Shown here: piece after piece, positions 24,534 to 36,400 of the stretch
Numbering within the stretch: position 1 is the first letter of the stretch
Layout: every line of letters begins with the position of its first letter
Source: Halichondria panicea
Lineage: Eukaryota > Porifera > Demospongiae > Suberitida > Halichondriidae
DNA: 64,000 bases
Reading direction: 5' to 3'
Assembly: GCF_963675165.1 (NCBI RefSeq)
Contig: NC_087390.1
Location: 1,631,501 to 1,695,500, forward strand
Notes under the pieces: generated by a model
Databases searched by the model: none
Told to the model about the DNA's origin: nothing
The model's input: only the letters and a program-made list of their open reading frames with translations
Made by a program: the position numbers and the translations under genes

Positions 24534-25675
24534 CTTTTTTCATTAAAGTACTGACAGATCTTAGTAGCAATTTCTTCCTTCCTTAGATCAAATAAGATCC
24601 TAATCAGCGCTCTAAAGGTTGCTTCGCTGGGTTCGTGACCTCTCCAGATTTGACAAACAGTTTATCACTGCCACTTGATTGCTTTTACTAACATGAGCGC
24701 AAGTCCTCGCATCAGCTTGTTTGTTTCCATTCAGCTTCAGTGGGTGGAAGTAGAGCTCCACATCATCAAAGTGCATAGCTACTAGAGAAAGGTCATCTTG
24801 TTCAATCCCTAGATCCAACTGCTCGTCAGTGACTCCATGCTTGACCATTAACTCGTGGAGACTGGTGGTCCATGGATCCTATAACACACATGCATGAATG
24901 AGTAACATGCTGAGAAAATAAGTATACTATATATAGCCATAGCCAAGTTTGTGGTAAACTGACGTAGTAGTATACATTATACAAAGAAGTAAAGCACTCA
25001 TTATAGGGTGGGGCCAAAGGGTAATTATTTTATTTACCTACACAGCTACAGACAACGCACCTTTTTCTCATCACCACTGATACTATATCACCACTGATAC
25101 TAAACACTGAGGGATCAATATCATCATAAAATTAATGTGATGAAGATCATCATATTTAGTCGTGCTTGTAACCTCTCTACTCTTTGTAACTGCACAATGA
25201 GGGGAATACGATAAGCAAACTAAATGAATTATATGTAGCTATTATGTACATGTATAGCTACCAATAAATGAGAAATTATGGCCCATTTCCAAATAAACAT
25301 ACAATGTACCATCTGAAAGAGCTCCTTTTAAGCTTTCAGAAAATCAGAAAATCGTTGACATTGGATCATCAGAACTCTATTTAGAGAGCCAATTCTAGTA
25401 CTCGAGTCCAATCACACAATGAAAAATTGGATTGAAAGTACCAAAGGACAATCGGAATGCAATTAAAGTCCTCCAGAAGCATATTTTAATTAAGAACTTT
25501 GACCCTGACATTCATTATGCATTGAGAAAATGACCTCTCACCTTTAGATACTCGTAGCAACTCCCTCAGAACAGACATAATAGCAAAGGGTACTTTCCTG
25601 TAAAATTACGAGGGTATGGTATAGTGCATACAATGCCGCTCTAGTGAGCAGTTTCTCTTACCTGTTAGTATCCAT
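24534..25675 (-). pseudogene. Right copy of the ROCO gene reduced to first exon and death-domain exon
   Basis: First exon 25662-25675 is identical in sequence to that of the intact copy (ATGGATACTAACAG then GTAAGA). About 0.5 kb downstream lies a truncated version of the small acidic exon (about 25061-25126, ending abruptly at ATCATCAT), then a death-domain exon at 24534-24878 homologous to 5498-5840. The death-domain exon has an extra T in the run near 24651 and another indel near 24545, so it is frameshifted. All ankyrin and Roc-COR exons are absent. I infer an internal deletion of a tandem unit. Confidence 0.75.
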
Positions 25676-26060
25676 TGTATAGAGTAGCTATTCACCAACT
25701 CTATATATACACTCAGCTGACAGCTCCGAAACTCATCCAAAAACAATACAATTATCATTGATTACTGCACACCACCAAACACGGTCACATCAGTGTACAC
25801 ACCACACATGAAAGGATGCCATGTATTTACAATGGGGAACCACAAAGCCAACTATGCACGCATTGCAAACACTGGAACCCAACACCATCTCACTAAGAGT
25901 TCACAATAAAGAAAGAGTATGAAACTTACTATAATTACGGGTACATTCCTTAATGCATGTTGGATGTCAGGGTCATGCTGTCATGATGCATTTAAACTCT
26001 GCTTCTGCTTTGGAGGACTTTAATTGCATTCCAATCATCTAGATCGAATTCTTCCTTTGA
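25440..26060. repeat. Inverted pair of diverged segments flanking a ROCO first exon
   Basis: The segment around 25445-25540 (GGAATGCAATTAAAGTCCTC and then GACCCTGACATTC) recurs inverted around 25960-26050. Between them lies the right-copy first exon with its conserved upstream block. The left copy gives a short open frame containing NAIKVLQKHILIKNFD, and the right copy is interrupted. No family was recognised. 26061-27159 shows nothing else recognisable. Confidence 0.5.
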
Positions 26061-27159
26061 TACCTCCACTCCATTATTGGGTTATAGGGTTAGTACAGGA
26101 ATTTTTAGGGTACTATAATCGCTGTTAAATTTACAATTTCAACAATTGAAAAGGAGCTGTTTTATAAAAAATTTCAGCCATAGCAAAAACGAGCCCATTA
26201 TCTTCGAGGATCCTCCTTCGTTTAATTCTCCTTCTCTGTAAGTTTCTCACCGTGCACGCACAAAAACGGTGCACGTGCAATGCATTCTTTACTATTTTTA
26301 GATATAAGACCCCGCCCATTTGTTTTCTGATAGATAGTAGTTGCATGCCCTCTTCTCTTCATACGCCCTTGGTATTATATAATTGTATATAGCTGACGTC
26401 AGTCAAAGGCCATTCTATGCTGACTGATCACATGTGTATCGTAGGGCATTTGTCAATCTTATTAAAAAACATGGTTTCAGCCCTGCAGGTGACCTGTTCT
26501 GGTGCTGTCGACAGTTTTTAATATTGTGTATCGCACCATAGAACCGCTGAACGATGCTGCAGATACTCTCTCTGCCCTATCAGCCAAAAATATAGCTTTG
26601 CGAGACTATTTTCATAGAAAAGTAAAGTTTGTATACGAGTGTAGTACACATAGTGATATGTACTCTATATAATTATATAACTGCATGGTGAGAACTCGAA
26701 TAGAAATGGTGCATGTACTTATCCGTTATACGCCTATACCTGAACACTTTGAGTCAGAATTATCCTGTGTAATCAAAATCAAAATTAATGTGTCGATCAA
26801 TTACACGCATGCACAATGTTAGATGGTGTTGATAAAGCCACAGTATTACATCACACATCTTCGTCAGCTCAAGCATCTGATCTGGTACATTTCCGTCTAA
26901 CGTTAATTGACTTGCATGATGGCCATTGCAGGTATACAGTAACATGTAGGGCAATAATTTAATATGCCAAACCAATCTAAAGGTACTGTCTGTTCCCTGT
27001 GCAGATGAGGTTTCAAGCGTAAGGACGTCAACAACATAGAACCTTTTAAGAGTGCAGCCGATACTGAAAATGAACCATTCTCAACTATCCCAAAAAATGG
27101 TTTATAAGTACAATTGCATGTGCGCAGCATCTCAACAAACTTCTAGTGAGACTGATTGT

Positions 27160-27455
27160 GCCACATGCTTAGAGATACTCTATGGGATGCCAGAGCAGAT
27201 TGGAACAGCCTGGCCATACAGTTGGACATACCGTCAGGAACGCGTAAGGTTAGGTGATTTTTAAGTGTGCCCACTCCTCATAATTCATTGTGCAGGAAAT
27301 TAGAGCGGATAATCGGGACGGGGGCGTTCGTGAAATGTTTGTAGCAATGCTCGAGGAGTGGTGAATGGTCCCGTTGATCTAGATGACCTCGTGACTGCTC
27401 TTCGATCTGAGCCTGTAGGCAGGGGGGACATGGTGCGAAAAAAGATTACAAGCGG
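27160..27455 (+). pseudogene. Death-domain relic, frameshifted
   Basis: Plus-strand segments read RDTLWDARADWNSLAIQLDI (about 27172-27231), then after a possible 52-bp intron ADNRDGGVREMFVAMLEEW, and after a one-base frameshift at about 27360 NGPVDLDDLVTALRSEPVG. Together these follow the helix pattern of a death domain. The putative donor and acceptor do not give matching phases and the frame shift breaks the domain, so I call it a relic. It is in the opposite orientation to the ROCO array beside it. Confidence 0.55.
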
Positions 27456-27674
27456 AGAGATAAAACAACCACAATGACATAGATTCTAGATGTCACTAAC
27501 ACATAGAGTTTTTTTATACTAGCTTGAAGCATGGTCATACAAATCTTATCAGAGTTCACAGTCGTAATTATAGCTACGTATATAATTATTTTATAGAAAG
27601 ACAAGCAAAATTATATAATTATGAAGTGTAAAAGAGTAGAACTCTTGACAATAATCTCCAAAATAATAATCAGG

Positions 27675-30600
27675 CTATTGCATGTTCACAAAGTTCTGGA
27701 TGAGGTTGAGTGCTCTCTCCGGCTGGTCAAACGGGAGAATGTGCCCACCCCCTCTCACGACCACCTGCATAAACTTGTTCACTGTCCTCACATACCCGGC
27801 AACATCATCTCCTATCTTCCACACCTGTGAAGGGAAGAAATGTGTGTGTGTGTGTGTGGGGGGGGGGGGGTGAGAACAAGAAATGTGTGTGTGGGGGGGG
27901 GTGATAACACGAAACAAATTCAACAAAACTATATTTGTCCTGTAAACAATCTATTAAAAATCTCCAAGAATAATCATCGATGGACTCACTTGTCTGTCAG
28001 CCTTGAGGTAGGCGTCTCTTCCCGACCACTGCAGTACCTGCAACATGCTCTCCGTAAGGGGAACCCCCACAATGATGTCCAGCTGTCCATTGTACAGGAG
28101 CACCTGAGGGGGCAAAAAAAAACAGTTGACAAGACAGACTGAATGAAAAAAGCAGTAAGCTGTACTGTTCAGCAGCAGCCATGGGACTTTGAAATAATTA
28201 TAGGCATCGTTTTTAGCATGGTTGATCATTTCCCATTACTTAATTAGCAATGGCCAGCATGCAAATTAATGTGAAAAGTATAAACTGTACATGTGCGTAT
28301 ATAATAGCTACATGTAGCTTCCACCGAGGCATGCATCAGTACCCACGGTGCTTTCATTATAATTATTGTAGCACTATAATTTATACCAAAGAAATAATCG
28401 GATGTTCGCAACACAATATTATTTATGGCCTCTCAAATGGTGTTGCGAACGTCCAATTTCCAGTAGCTAGCTTTTTGATGCTATAGTGCTACAATTATTG
28501 CTTTACAATAAATAAAGTGTTACATGAACAGGCAATTGTGTAAGCAATAAAACCATATTTCCCACCTTGTAGTTGTCCATGAGTACTGACAACCAGTCCC
28601 TCACTGTGTCCATAATGTCCTGAGGGTCAAATGAATAACACAATCAACCATCGTGCTAATACACACCCATATCTCACACAACTATGCAACAGAAAACCAC
28701 TGTAGTATTACTTGTGTACAAAACATAATAAAATTGGAAGAGAGGAAACCATCATTGTATCGACTACTTATAAGGCCATTATGTATCAGTACTTTATTGC
28801 ACTCACGTTTCCAAGGGCCATTTCCACGTCTTCAGCGTGAGAGCCATAGCTGAGACTGCCGACGTGAATGGCTCGTCTGATGTCAGTGGTGTTGATGAAG
28901 GGAACGTAGTAGTTAAAATCAGGAGGAGACTGAACGAATAAGAAGTATTGCATGTGACAGTCTTATTTGCATGAAGAAAAGCTACAATTCTGAACATGTA
29001 TTGTGGTCACCCTATAATTAAAACATGCATAGCCAGTTAACAAGCTTCAAAGTCTCCTTAGCGAATGTTTCCATAGCATGTATTTGAACCTGTGTTAGTA
29101 GGCCAAGTCTGTATAGTGTTATAGCTACTGTTGGTCTTCCCAACAAAGGGGTAACAGCTATCCTTACAGAAATATTAATAATATACACAGGGAGAAACGA
29201 ATCACCCCAGGGCACGACTCACATTTCATACTTAATAGAATACTTAAGTACGTACCAACATACGTGTACCTACCGAGGTCCTGAGAATGTTGTAGTAGTT
29301 GGTGGATCCAGTAACATTGTAGAAGTATGTAGGATACGGTATCAGATCTCCGTTGAGCAGAGCATCAAAAATCTGCAACAGTCGGCACAAACATGTCATC
29401 ACAGAGATCATTATACAAATGTAATTGGATATGCTTCTTTTGGCCACCGACTAAACCTTTCAGTAATAGCACAGACTACAACACAGCTGGCTATAATACA
29501 ATATTCACTAACTGCCATAATAATTATAGTGTATATACCTTGAAGGCATCGTAAAACTGTTTGGCTTTGATGTGCTGCACAGCCGTATTGGTCTGTGAAA
29601 AAATGTAAGCGGCTTGGTTCTCATCAACCATTCCAAATTGGAACACAAGGTCAGCGTACGCATTCATCATCTGTGGGGGAGGAGGAAATGCATATTTTGA
29701 ACTGAGAGAAGTGCACAAGAAATTCACTAACTGTTTTGGGAACTACCGAAGAAAATGGATTAAGAGCTGAACCAAAGATGGTTTGACATGCTGTATACCT
29801 ATAACTGCATGGCTTTCAATGAAGTTTTGTCCATTTTGAAAACGAACACAATCCATTCAGGCTTTTAGTTGTAAGCAAAATACTCACAAATGGACAGACA
29901 AAACTGGATCTTAAACTTCCCACGCTACTTTAAGCTACTGTAAGAATACAGATGGTTACGATTGCTTTACATTTTCAGGGTCACAGAGTCCGTCTCCGAT
30001 GGCAAGTCCCTTCAAGTTTATCTTGACAGCTGGGTTGTTCATGTTCTCAGTGTGGATCTTGTAACCAATGGCAGGCACGTACTTCCCTGCATACGACTGT
30101 ATGTGTACAAGAAAGCAAATATTCGTAAAATGATAATTCAAAGCTAAAAATAGTCTAGCTTAGTTATTATGCACAGACTTAGAATCACTTCAATTACGAT
30201 GGTGAAACACTGACCTCTCCAGTGAGATAAAAGTCATTTGCTTGGTACTCGGAGAAGACGGTGAAGAATTGAGTGAGGGCAGAGTACAGGTTGATCCCCA
30301 CTTCTACTTCATTAGTAGAGAATCCCTTACTGTCGTTAGTGAAACTGAAACCAGTGCCAACCTGAGGAGAATAAAAAAGAAAAGGTAGCTCCCATGCGGG
30401 AAATCGAACCCCGGCCACGACGGTGAGAGCGTCGGATCCTAACCACTAGACCACATGGGACTGCACATTACTCACAGGGTTGTCGATGTAGAGCATGTGG
30501 TAGTCGGTGTTCCAAGTGACCTTCCTGAGAGACACCTTCCCGCTGGAGTCCACCACGAGGGGGCCGTTCTCGTTAAACAGACCAAAGAGGGAGGAGCCTC

Positions 30601-31452
30601 CGGGACCACCTTGAAGCCACAGCATCAACGGTGCATCTTTGTTACCATTCTGCGCCAACCAGAGGAGATACATAGTTTACAAACTCTCTCTACTAGAGCT
30701 ACAGATGCAATGGGTATGCAAACCTAGAGTATAATTATACAAACTGAAGTGTTACAGTTTAGGATAATAACTCCAATATCTATACTTTAATGACCTGTGC
30801 AGGGAAGAACCAGAAGAACATGTTTCCATTGGAAGTCTCATTGACAGTGAGGAAGCCAGAGTAACTGGTCACACCAGCTAGCTTCTCCGTCACTTCACTC
30901 AACTTGTGAGCTACAGAGGGAAGAGTACAAAAGAAGTGCAGAATGAATCTTGTAACTTAATAAGACACTATTATAGACTTATACCACAGACACAATAATT
31001 ATTCATTAGCAGCTATGATTAATTTTATTCATAGCTACGATACCATCATGTGATTGTGATTGAGCAACACTGAATGTATACTTACACAATGTCCGCATGT
31101 AAAATCAGCTGATGTCATCATCTATCTCTACAAGCCTTTTACATTTCCCGTTTTGTACGCACAATAATTATGGGGCCTCAGACAGATCTACTTAGTCTTA
31201 CATGTATGCAATATCTTACATTTAGTTGCAAGTTGCATTTATATTGACTGACCCCACATGCAAAACCTCACCAGTGGCGACATCTCCCTTCTTTATGTAG
31301 GGAGTGAGGTAGAGAGGGTCTCCAGGATCTGCACCCAGTGAGGGACGATAGGCAGCCTTGTGCTGATGGAATATGGACCCCAGTGGAGAACTGAGCACCA
31401 GAGGAAGCAACAGAACAGAGAGAAGAACAAAGCTGAAGCTTGTACTTGCCAT
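27675..31452 (-). CDS. Serine carboxypeptidase, CPVL-like (paralogue 1)
   Basis: Secreted or lysosomal peptidase of family S10 that removes C-terminal residues. Eleven exons: 31272-31452, 30795-30910, 30476-30649, 30215-30361, 29971-30096, 29539-29670, 29274-29372, 28807-28929, 28566-28619, 27990-28103, 27675-27824, together 1416 nt and 471 residues, close to vertebrate CPVL. A hydrophobic signal peptide (FSFVLLSVLLLPLVLSS) is followed by DPLYLTPYI and the substrate-binding WLQGGPGGSS. The catalytic triad is complete: Ser207 in GESYAG (split by intron 4), Asp393 in NGQLD, His450 in GGGHILPFDQP. Several NxS/T sites are present. A tRNA-Glu gene lies in intron 3. Exons match paralogue 2 in size except exons 7 and 11. 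The final acceptor follows a CA/C-rich tract. Confidence 0.93.
27840..27903. repeat. GT and G microsatellite
   Basis: Two GT runs each followed by a G run, in the last intron of carboxypeptidase 1. Read on the gene strand they form the C- and CA-rich tract ahead of the last acceptor. Confidence 0.9.
28362..28501. repeat. Hairpin MITE in carboxypeptidase 1 intron 9-10
   Basis: TTGTAGCACTATA and CGGATGTTCGCAACAC at the left are mirrored by GTGTTGCGAACGTCC and TATAGTGCTACAA at the right. It is about 140 bp and non-coding. Confidence 0.65.
30389..30460 (-). tRNA. tRNA-Glu (CUC), intronic
   Basis: 72-nt cloverleaf: acceptor stem TCCCATG/CATGGGA, D arm with TGGTCTAGTGGTTAGG (A box), anticodon loop CTCTCAC closed by CGACG/CGTCG, and T arm GGTTCGATTTC (B box). 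The 5' end is 15 nt inside intron 3 of carboxypeptidase 1, on the same strand as the host gene. Confidence 0.95.
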
Positions 31453-32207
31453 CTTGCAAACTTAATTAGCCGCGGCTTGTGGACGTGTCGTTGTCACACC
31501 CACTGTCTCTCTGCTGTGTGGGTGTGGCCATAAAGTTACTACAAAGGGTCGTCATAGGAAGAAGTTGCTTAGTAATGGCCTTACCCTCGAGGTAAAAACT
31601 GGCACAAGTACTTTGCACGTGTATTCCTAGCCTCGAGGAAAACTATTACGCACAATAATTATAACTTATTCAAGAACACTCAATACTGTACTGCCTATTG
31701 ATATTTATAACGTTGTAATATCAAATGCTGCCGTCCTTCAGCATCATGATCAAGTATACATCGTTTCGTACATTGTCTAATACCTTGTGAACTGTTAGAT
31801 CTGCTCCAGCTTGCAACTTATTCACTATACCATCTCATCTCTTATAAAGTCAGGAAGTATATAAGGTGACTAACTTAATGAGAATGACTAGTGCAGTGAA
31901 TACTCGTTACTGACATCGATTCATTTTTTCATAGCTTTCATGTGTATACAGGCACTGATAAATTTTAGAACTTAGACATAATTTTTCCCTTCGATACGTA
32001 TTTTCCCTGTCTTTTGCAAAATGGTATGGTTTTGGAAACTCTCTTTTTTCACAGTACTGCATTTATTTTGAAATCTGGTAGACGTGCATGAGTAATAAGT
32101 GTGTAATTGCAGTGTCTGATAGTGAAGAGATGGTATTAGCTAACTTTATTTCAAGCTTTTATCTATTATGTGTCTGTCTGGCCCACCACCTGACAGTATA
32201 TAGACTA
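31453..32207. other. Divergent intergenic region
   Basis: Lies between the start of carboxypeptidase 1 (minus) and the glycosyltransferase (plus). It contains CCTCGAGG words near 31588 and 31630 and a GTGGGTGTGGCC stretch near 31510. A frame open from 32088 could extend the glycosyltransferase upstream, but a splice acceptor-like AATGCAG at 32207-32213 argues for caution. No clear TATA box. Confidence 0.4.
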
Positions 32208-33341
32208 ATGCAGATGAGGTTTACAAGGCTATCTAAGAAGTTTGTTTGGACTGTGGCATTTCTAGCGACAATTGTCATGATAATTATCATTTTGATGGTG
32301 CATGTGGCTAGAAAGAATATGTCTGGGACCATTGCTATAGTGGACCTTCTACTGACTGCTTTGTTCTCAAAATCAGATTCACTTGTAGATGTCAAAAGAG
32401 CTACTTTACGAAGATCTGTTGACATCAATGGACATCCTTGTTCGAGTACAAACAGAGCACAAAAACACACCTTGAAAGCTCTAAATATATTTACAGACCT
32501 GTGTGATGTGATGACTGGAAGACACAACGGCTATCACTACGACCATCCTGATATCGTACATTACGTTAAATTCACAGACAAAGATGTAGAAGAAATAACA
32601 TTTCAAGAATTTGTATCGATACTTTCGATGCACAAGTTCTACAGACCCTCGAAGATAAAAATACACAGCAATGCAAAGAAATTTTCTGGAAAATACTGGA
32701 ACTTAACGCAAAGTCTGGGCTTGTATATTGAAATTGGAAATGCAGACCGGTTGAGATTTATTGGACAAAAACAGAGGCCGTACTTCATCTCACATGAAGT
32801 AGACGCACTAAAAGTGGACATTATTGTCAAGAAAGGTGGAATTTTCACAGATTTTGATGTGATTATGGTAAATGGAACGAAATTTCGATCTAAACAGAAA
32901 CTTGCAGAGTGTGTGATAGGATCTGATACTGACCCGTGTACAAGACTCTGTGCAGGATTTGTCTCTTGTGTTGCAAACTCTTCCTTTGCCAGAGATTGGA
33001 GGGAAGGCTATCGCAAAGACTATGCTCCCTACCTGTGGGTCTACAACGCTGGTACTGTGCCCTCGAATCTGCTCAGGAGTTGTCCAAGTTGCTACGACGT
33101 GTATGTGGACAGAACAATCAGTTTGATGAACGGAGCACAAAAGTGGCTGGAACCGAATGGAATAGACTGGAAAAGCAGAAGTGTGATCCACTATATGAAT
33201 CGTATGTTCGGAGTCAACTCGAGGGACATCACACCCAAGGCTGTAGTGACTCGTTTTAATAATACTGCCTTAGGTGATTTATTTATGTATGTCTTAGGTG
33301 ATACTTATCTTTCTCTTTCCTTATCGGAGTATCATGAGTAG
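32208..33341 (+). CDS. Type II membrane glycosyltransferase with DXD motif (alpha-1,4-GT / Gly_transf_sug-like)
   Basis: Single-exon frame of about 377 residues from Met 32208. An upstream in-frame Met at 32088 would add 40 residues. A short basic cytoplasmic tail (RFTRLSKK) precedes one transmembrane segment (VWTVAFLATIVMIIIILMV), as in Golgi glycosyltransferases. The region KVDIIVKKGGIFTDFDVIMV holds the DFD (DXD) metal and nucleotide-sugar site in the context shared by the DXD-containing sugar-binding family (Gb3 synthase, OCH1-like). A later Cys-rich stretch, LCAGFVSC and RSCPSC, may form disulfides. Donor and acceptor sugars cannot be told from sequence. It sits alone on the plus strand between two carboxypeptidase paralogues. 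The lack of introns, unlike its neighbours, could reflect a retrocopy. Confidence 0.75.
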   Translation: MQMRFTRLSKKFVWTVAFLATIVMIIIILMVHVARKNMSGTIAIVDLLLTALFSKSDSLVDVKRATLRRSVDINGHPCSSTNRAQKHTLKALNIFTDLCDVMTGRHNGYHYDHPDIVHYVKFTDKDVEEITFQEFVSILSMHKFYRPSKIKIHSNAKKFSGKYWNLTQSLGLYIEIGNADRLRFIGQKQRPYFISHEVDALKVDIIVKKGGIFTDFDVIMVNGTKFRSKQKLAECVIGSDTDPCTRLCAGFVSCVANSSFARDWREGYRKDYAPYLWVYNAGTVPSNLLRSCPSCYDVYVDRTISLMNGAQKWLEPNGIDWKSRSVIHYMNRMFGVNSRDITPKAVVTRFNNTALGDLFMYVLGDTYLSLSLSEYHE

Positions 33342-33474
33342 ATGTCTATACATGTATGTACGTACGTTTCACCTTTTATATATTCAATTGTCGTAACTTC
33401 TTTCATAGCAATAGAATGATATAGATAACTGCATACAAAAAATAATGACGACAAATTGAAGGATATAATTATAT

Positions 33475-36400
33475 TCAAAAGCCATGATCAGGCATGTTCA
33501 CAAAGTTCTGGATGAGGTTGAGTGCTCTCTCCGGCTGGTCAAACGGGAGAATGTGCCCACCCCCTCTTACAATCGCCTGCATGAACTTGTTCACTGTCCT
33601 CACATACCCGGCAACATCATCTCCTATCTTCCACACCTATGAAGGAGAGAAAGTACAGGAATGAAACAGATGTGGTATATAATAATTCTCTATAATTTAT
33701 CTACCCAACAATTACTAAAAAGGAAGTAACTAGCTAGCGTTGGTGTGCAACATTTATCTCTCTCTTTCCTCCCAATAAATAAATGGTATAACTTTTATTT
33801 GTGGGATATTAAATTTTGTTTTGGCTTATATTTCAGGCCTCCCAGTAATCGGGTTAGCATTCCACAAACTACAGTTGCAAAACTGTTTTTCTACAGAGTG
33901 AGCTATTTTGGAGGATAGAGATACATACTGCTGTTATAGGCGATTAATAAGAATTTAAGGCGACCTCCAAACTGCCATATCCCATGCTATCATCCAGCAA
34001 TGTATAACAATTAACCCAGCCCCCAACAAAGCCCGCCTCTGTATAATAGCAAACCCCCTACGTGTCCTTCATAAATGGTTCCTCTGTCACTGTACGCACA
34101 ACTGACAGTAATAGACACCTAATACTAATACACACAATGAATATAGTTCCGTTGGACGGACGGTCGAACAAACCATTTTGTCTGCTTTCAGGTACTCTTC
34201 TTTTCCGGACCAATCCAGCACTTGCAACATTCTCTCCGTGAGGGTGGGGCCCACCACAATGTCCAGCTGCCCGTTGTACAGGAGGACCTGTGTGTGCGTG
34301 GGAGGGGAGAAGTGTGTGTGAGGGTGTGGAGTGGGTGGGGTACATATGTACGGCACCTTATAGTTGTCCATCAGTACAGACAACCACTTCTTAATGGAGT
34401 CCATGAAATCCTGGGGGGTATGACAATTATAATACATGTAGGTGATAATTGATAATGACTATATTCTGATGGCGTTCAACTTTACCGTATGTTTAGAGCA
34501 GTAGGTACATGATTGCTTTCGGACAGAACTGTTTATGATTGTTAGCTATATCAAAACAGGCTCATTTCAATCATCAAGATACCTTTTTCGAGAATGGAAT
34601 ATTTGGATCTGAAAGCAATCACAGTTTTAAACACATTCTTAGACAGGCCTTACAAAAGGCTGCACAACGCATCGTTTATTGTGAAAATGCACAGTTCAGG
34701 TGCATGAAAATGGTCATATAGGACGTTCTTCACTAGGAGGATGGGTATGAAGACAAGGAGTATATTGCAGCTCCCACAATACCGTACAGCTGTTCGGATG
34801 GGTCGAACCACACCGAACACCTGCAAAATATTCGTGGTTTTCGTGGTTGAACACTGGACCACCACGAATATTTTACCCACGAATGAAGCGATCTTACCTA
34901 CCTTTACCTGCAGTGCAAGCAGCAACCACGAAAAAAATTATCCATGAAGTCACTAAATACTGCTCAACCACGAATGTTTTGCCCCCCCGAAAATTACTCG
35001 CTATATACGGTACAACACTTACAATTCCCAGTGCTTTGTTCACCTCTCCGGACTGAGAGCCATAGCTGAGACTGCCGACGTGAATGGCTCGTCTGATGTC
35101 AGTGGTGTTAATGAAGGGAACGTAGTAGTTAAAATCAGGAGGAGACTGGACGGATACAAGAAGATACGATATGGGGTGGGGCCCTTTTTATTTTGAACAA
35201 TTACTCATTGCATGCTGTTACAAATTTTCAACATATCGATGTACAGTGTCTATTGTGATCACCCTATCAGCACCCTTTACAAGTTATAATGGTTCCAAAG
35301 TCTCCATAGCATGTGTTTGGTGTGTTAACAGACCACCTCTTTATTACAGCCACTGTTGGTATCCCCAAGGGTGACCACTACAGACTGTATAATGGCTTGC
35401 TACAAATTTTCCATTACCTTTTACAGACTTTGAATCTAAATAGCTATTGAGAGCGTGTTCAATATTTATACTTATGTCCTTCGTTCATGCACACTTACTT
35501 ACCGTTATTTTCAAAAAGTTATAGTAGTTGGTAGAGCCAGATATGGTGTAGACATAGTCAAACAAAGCGTTCCAAACCTGAAACATAAAATGAACGATGC
35601 ACCGGTACAGAAACACAAGCACGTCAGATAAGCTGCGTAGAGTGAGTTTCTAGTAGCTATAGTATACAACACATGCTAGAAAACATAGGTCTCACAAAGT
35701 ACATATATTATACGTACGTACCAGGCGTGCAGGCACAAACTGCTGGTTCTGAATATTTGTGACGATCTGGTTAGTCAATTCTTGGATCCTGTTTCTCTGG
35801 TTTGTGTCAGCCATTCCAATCTGATAGAGTAGCGGTCCATAGCTGCCCACCATCTGCAAGGAAGGAGGGGGTGAGGATACTAACATCTCTATATCGTTAG
35901 CCGAGGGGATCGAAGCCAATATTATTTATGTGGATGAGATATTTGTATACATTCAGTGGCTCATACAAATTTTAATAAATAAAGAAGTTCACAGAATAAA
36001 TATTTGTTTTATAAACAGGTTAGTAAAAGGCAATAGGTGTTATCAAAGGCAATATCATTATTTTTGCAGATGGGATCTTCAGAGGCTAGCTCATACAGCT
36101 TTTAATAAATGAAAGAAGTTTAATGAATATAATTGGTTCAGGAACGGTGATAGAAAGGCAATAATTATGAGAGAATACTGTATCCACAGAACTTACATTT
36201 TCAGGGTCACACCACCCGTCTCCGATGGCAAGTCCCTTCAGGTTTATCTTGACAGCTGGGTTGTTCATGTTCTCAGTGTGGATCTTGTAACCAATGGCAG
36301 GCACGTACTTGCCACCATACGACTGTACAATAACACCAAAAGACAGAATAATTATAGGATAGTTAATACTGTAGATAAAACACAAACTGAATTATAGTAT

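Noticed and set aside
32159-33191. Minus-strand open frames of 122 and 127 codons
   Set aside because: Shadows of the plus-strand glycosyltransferase.
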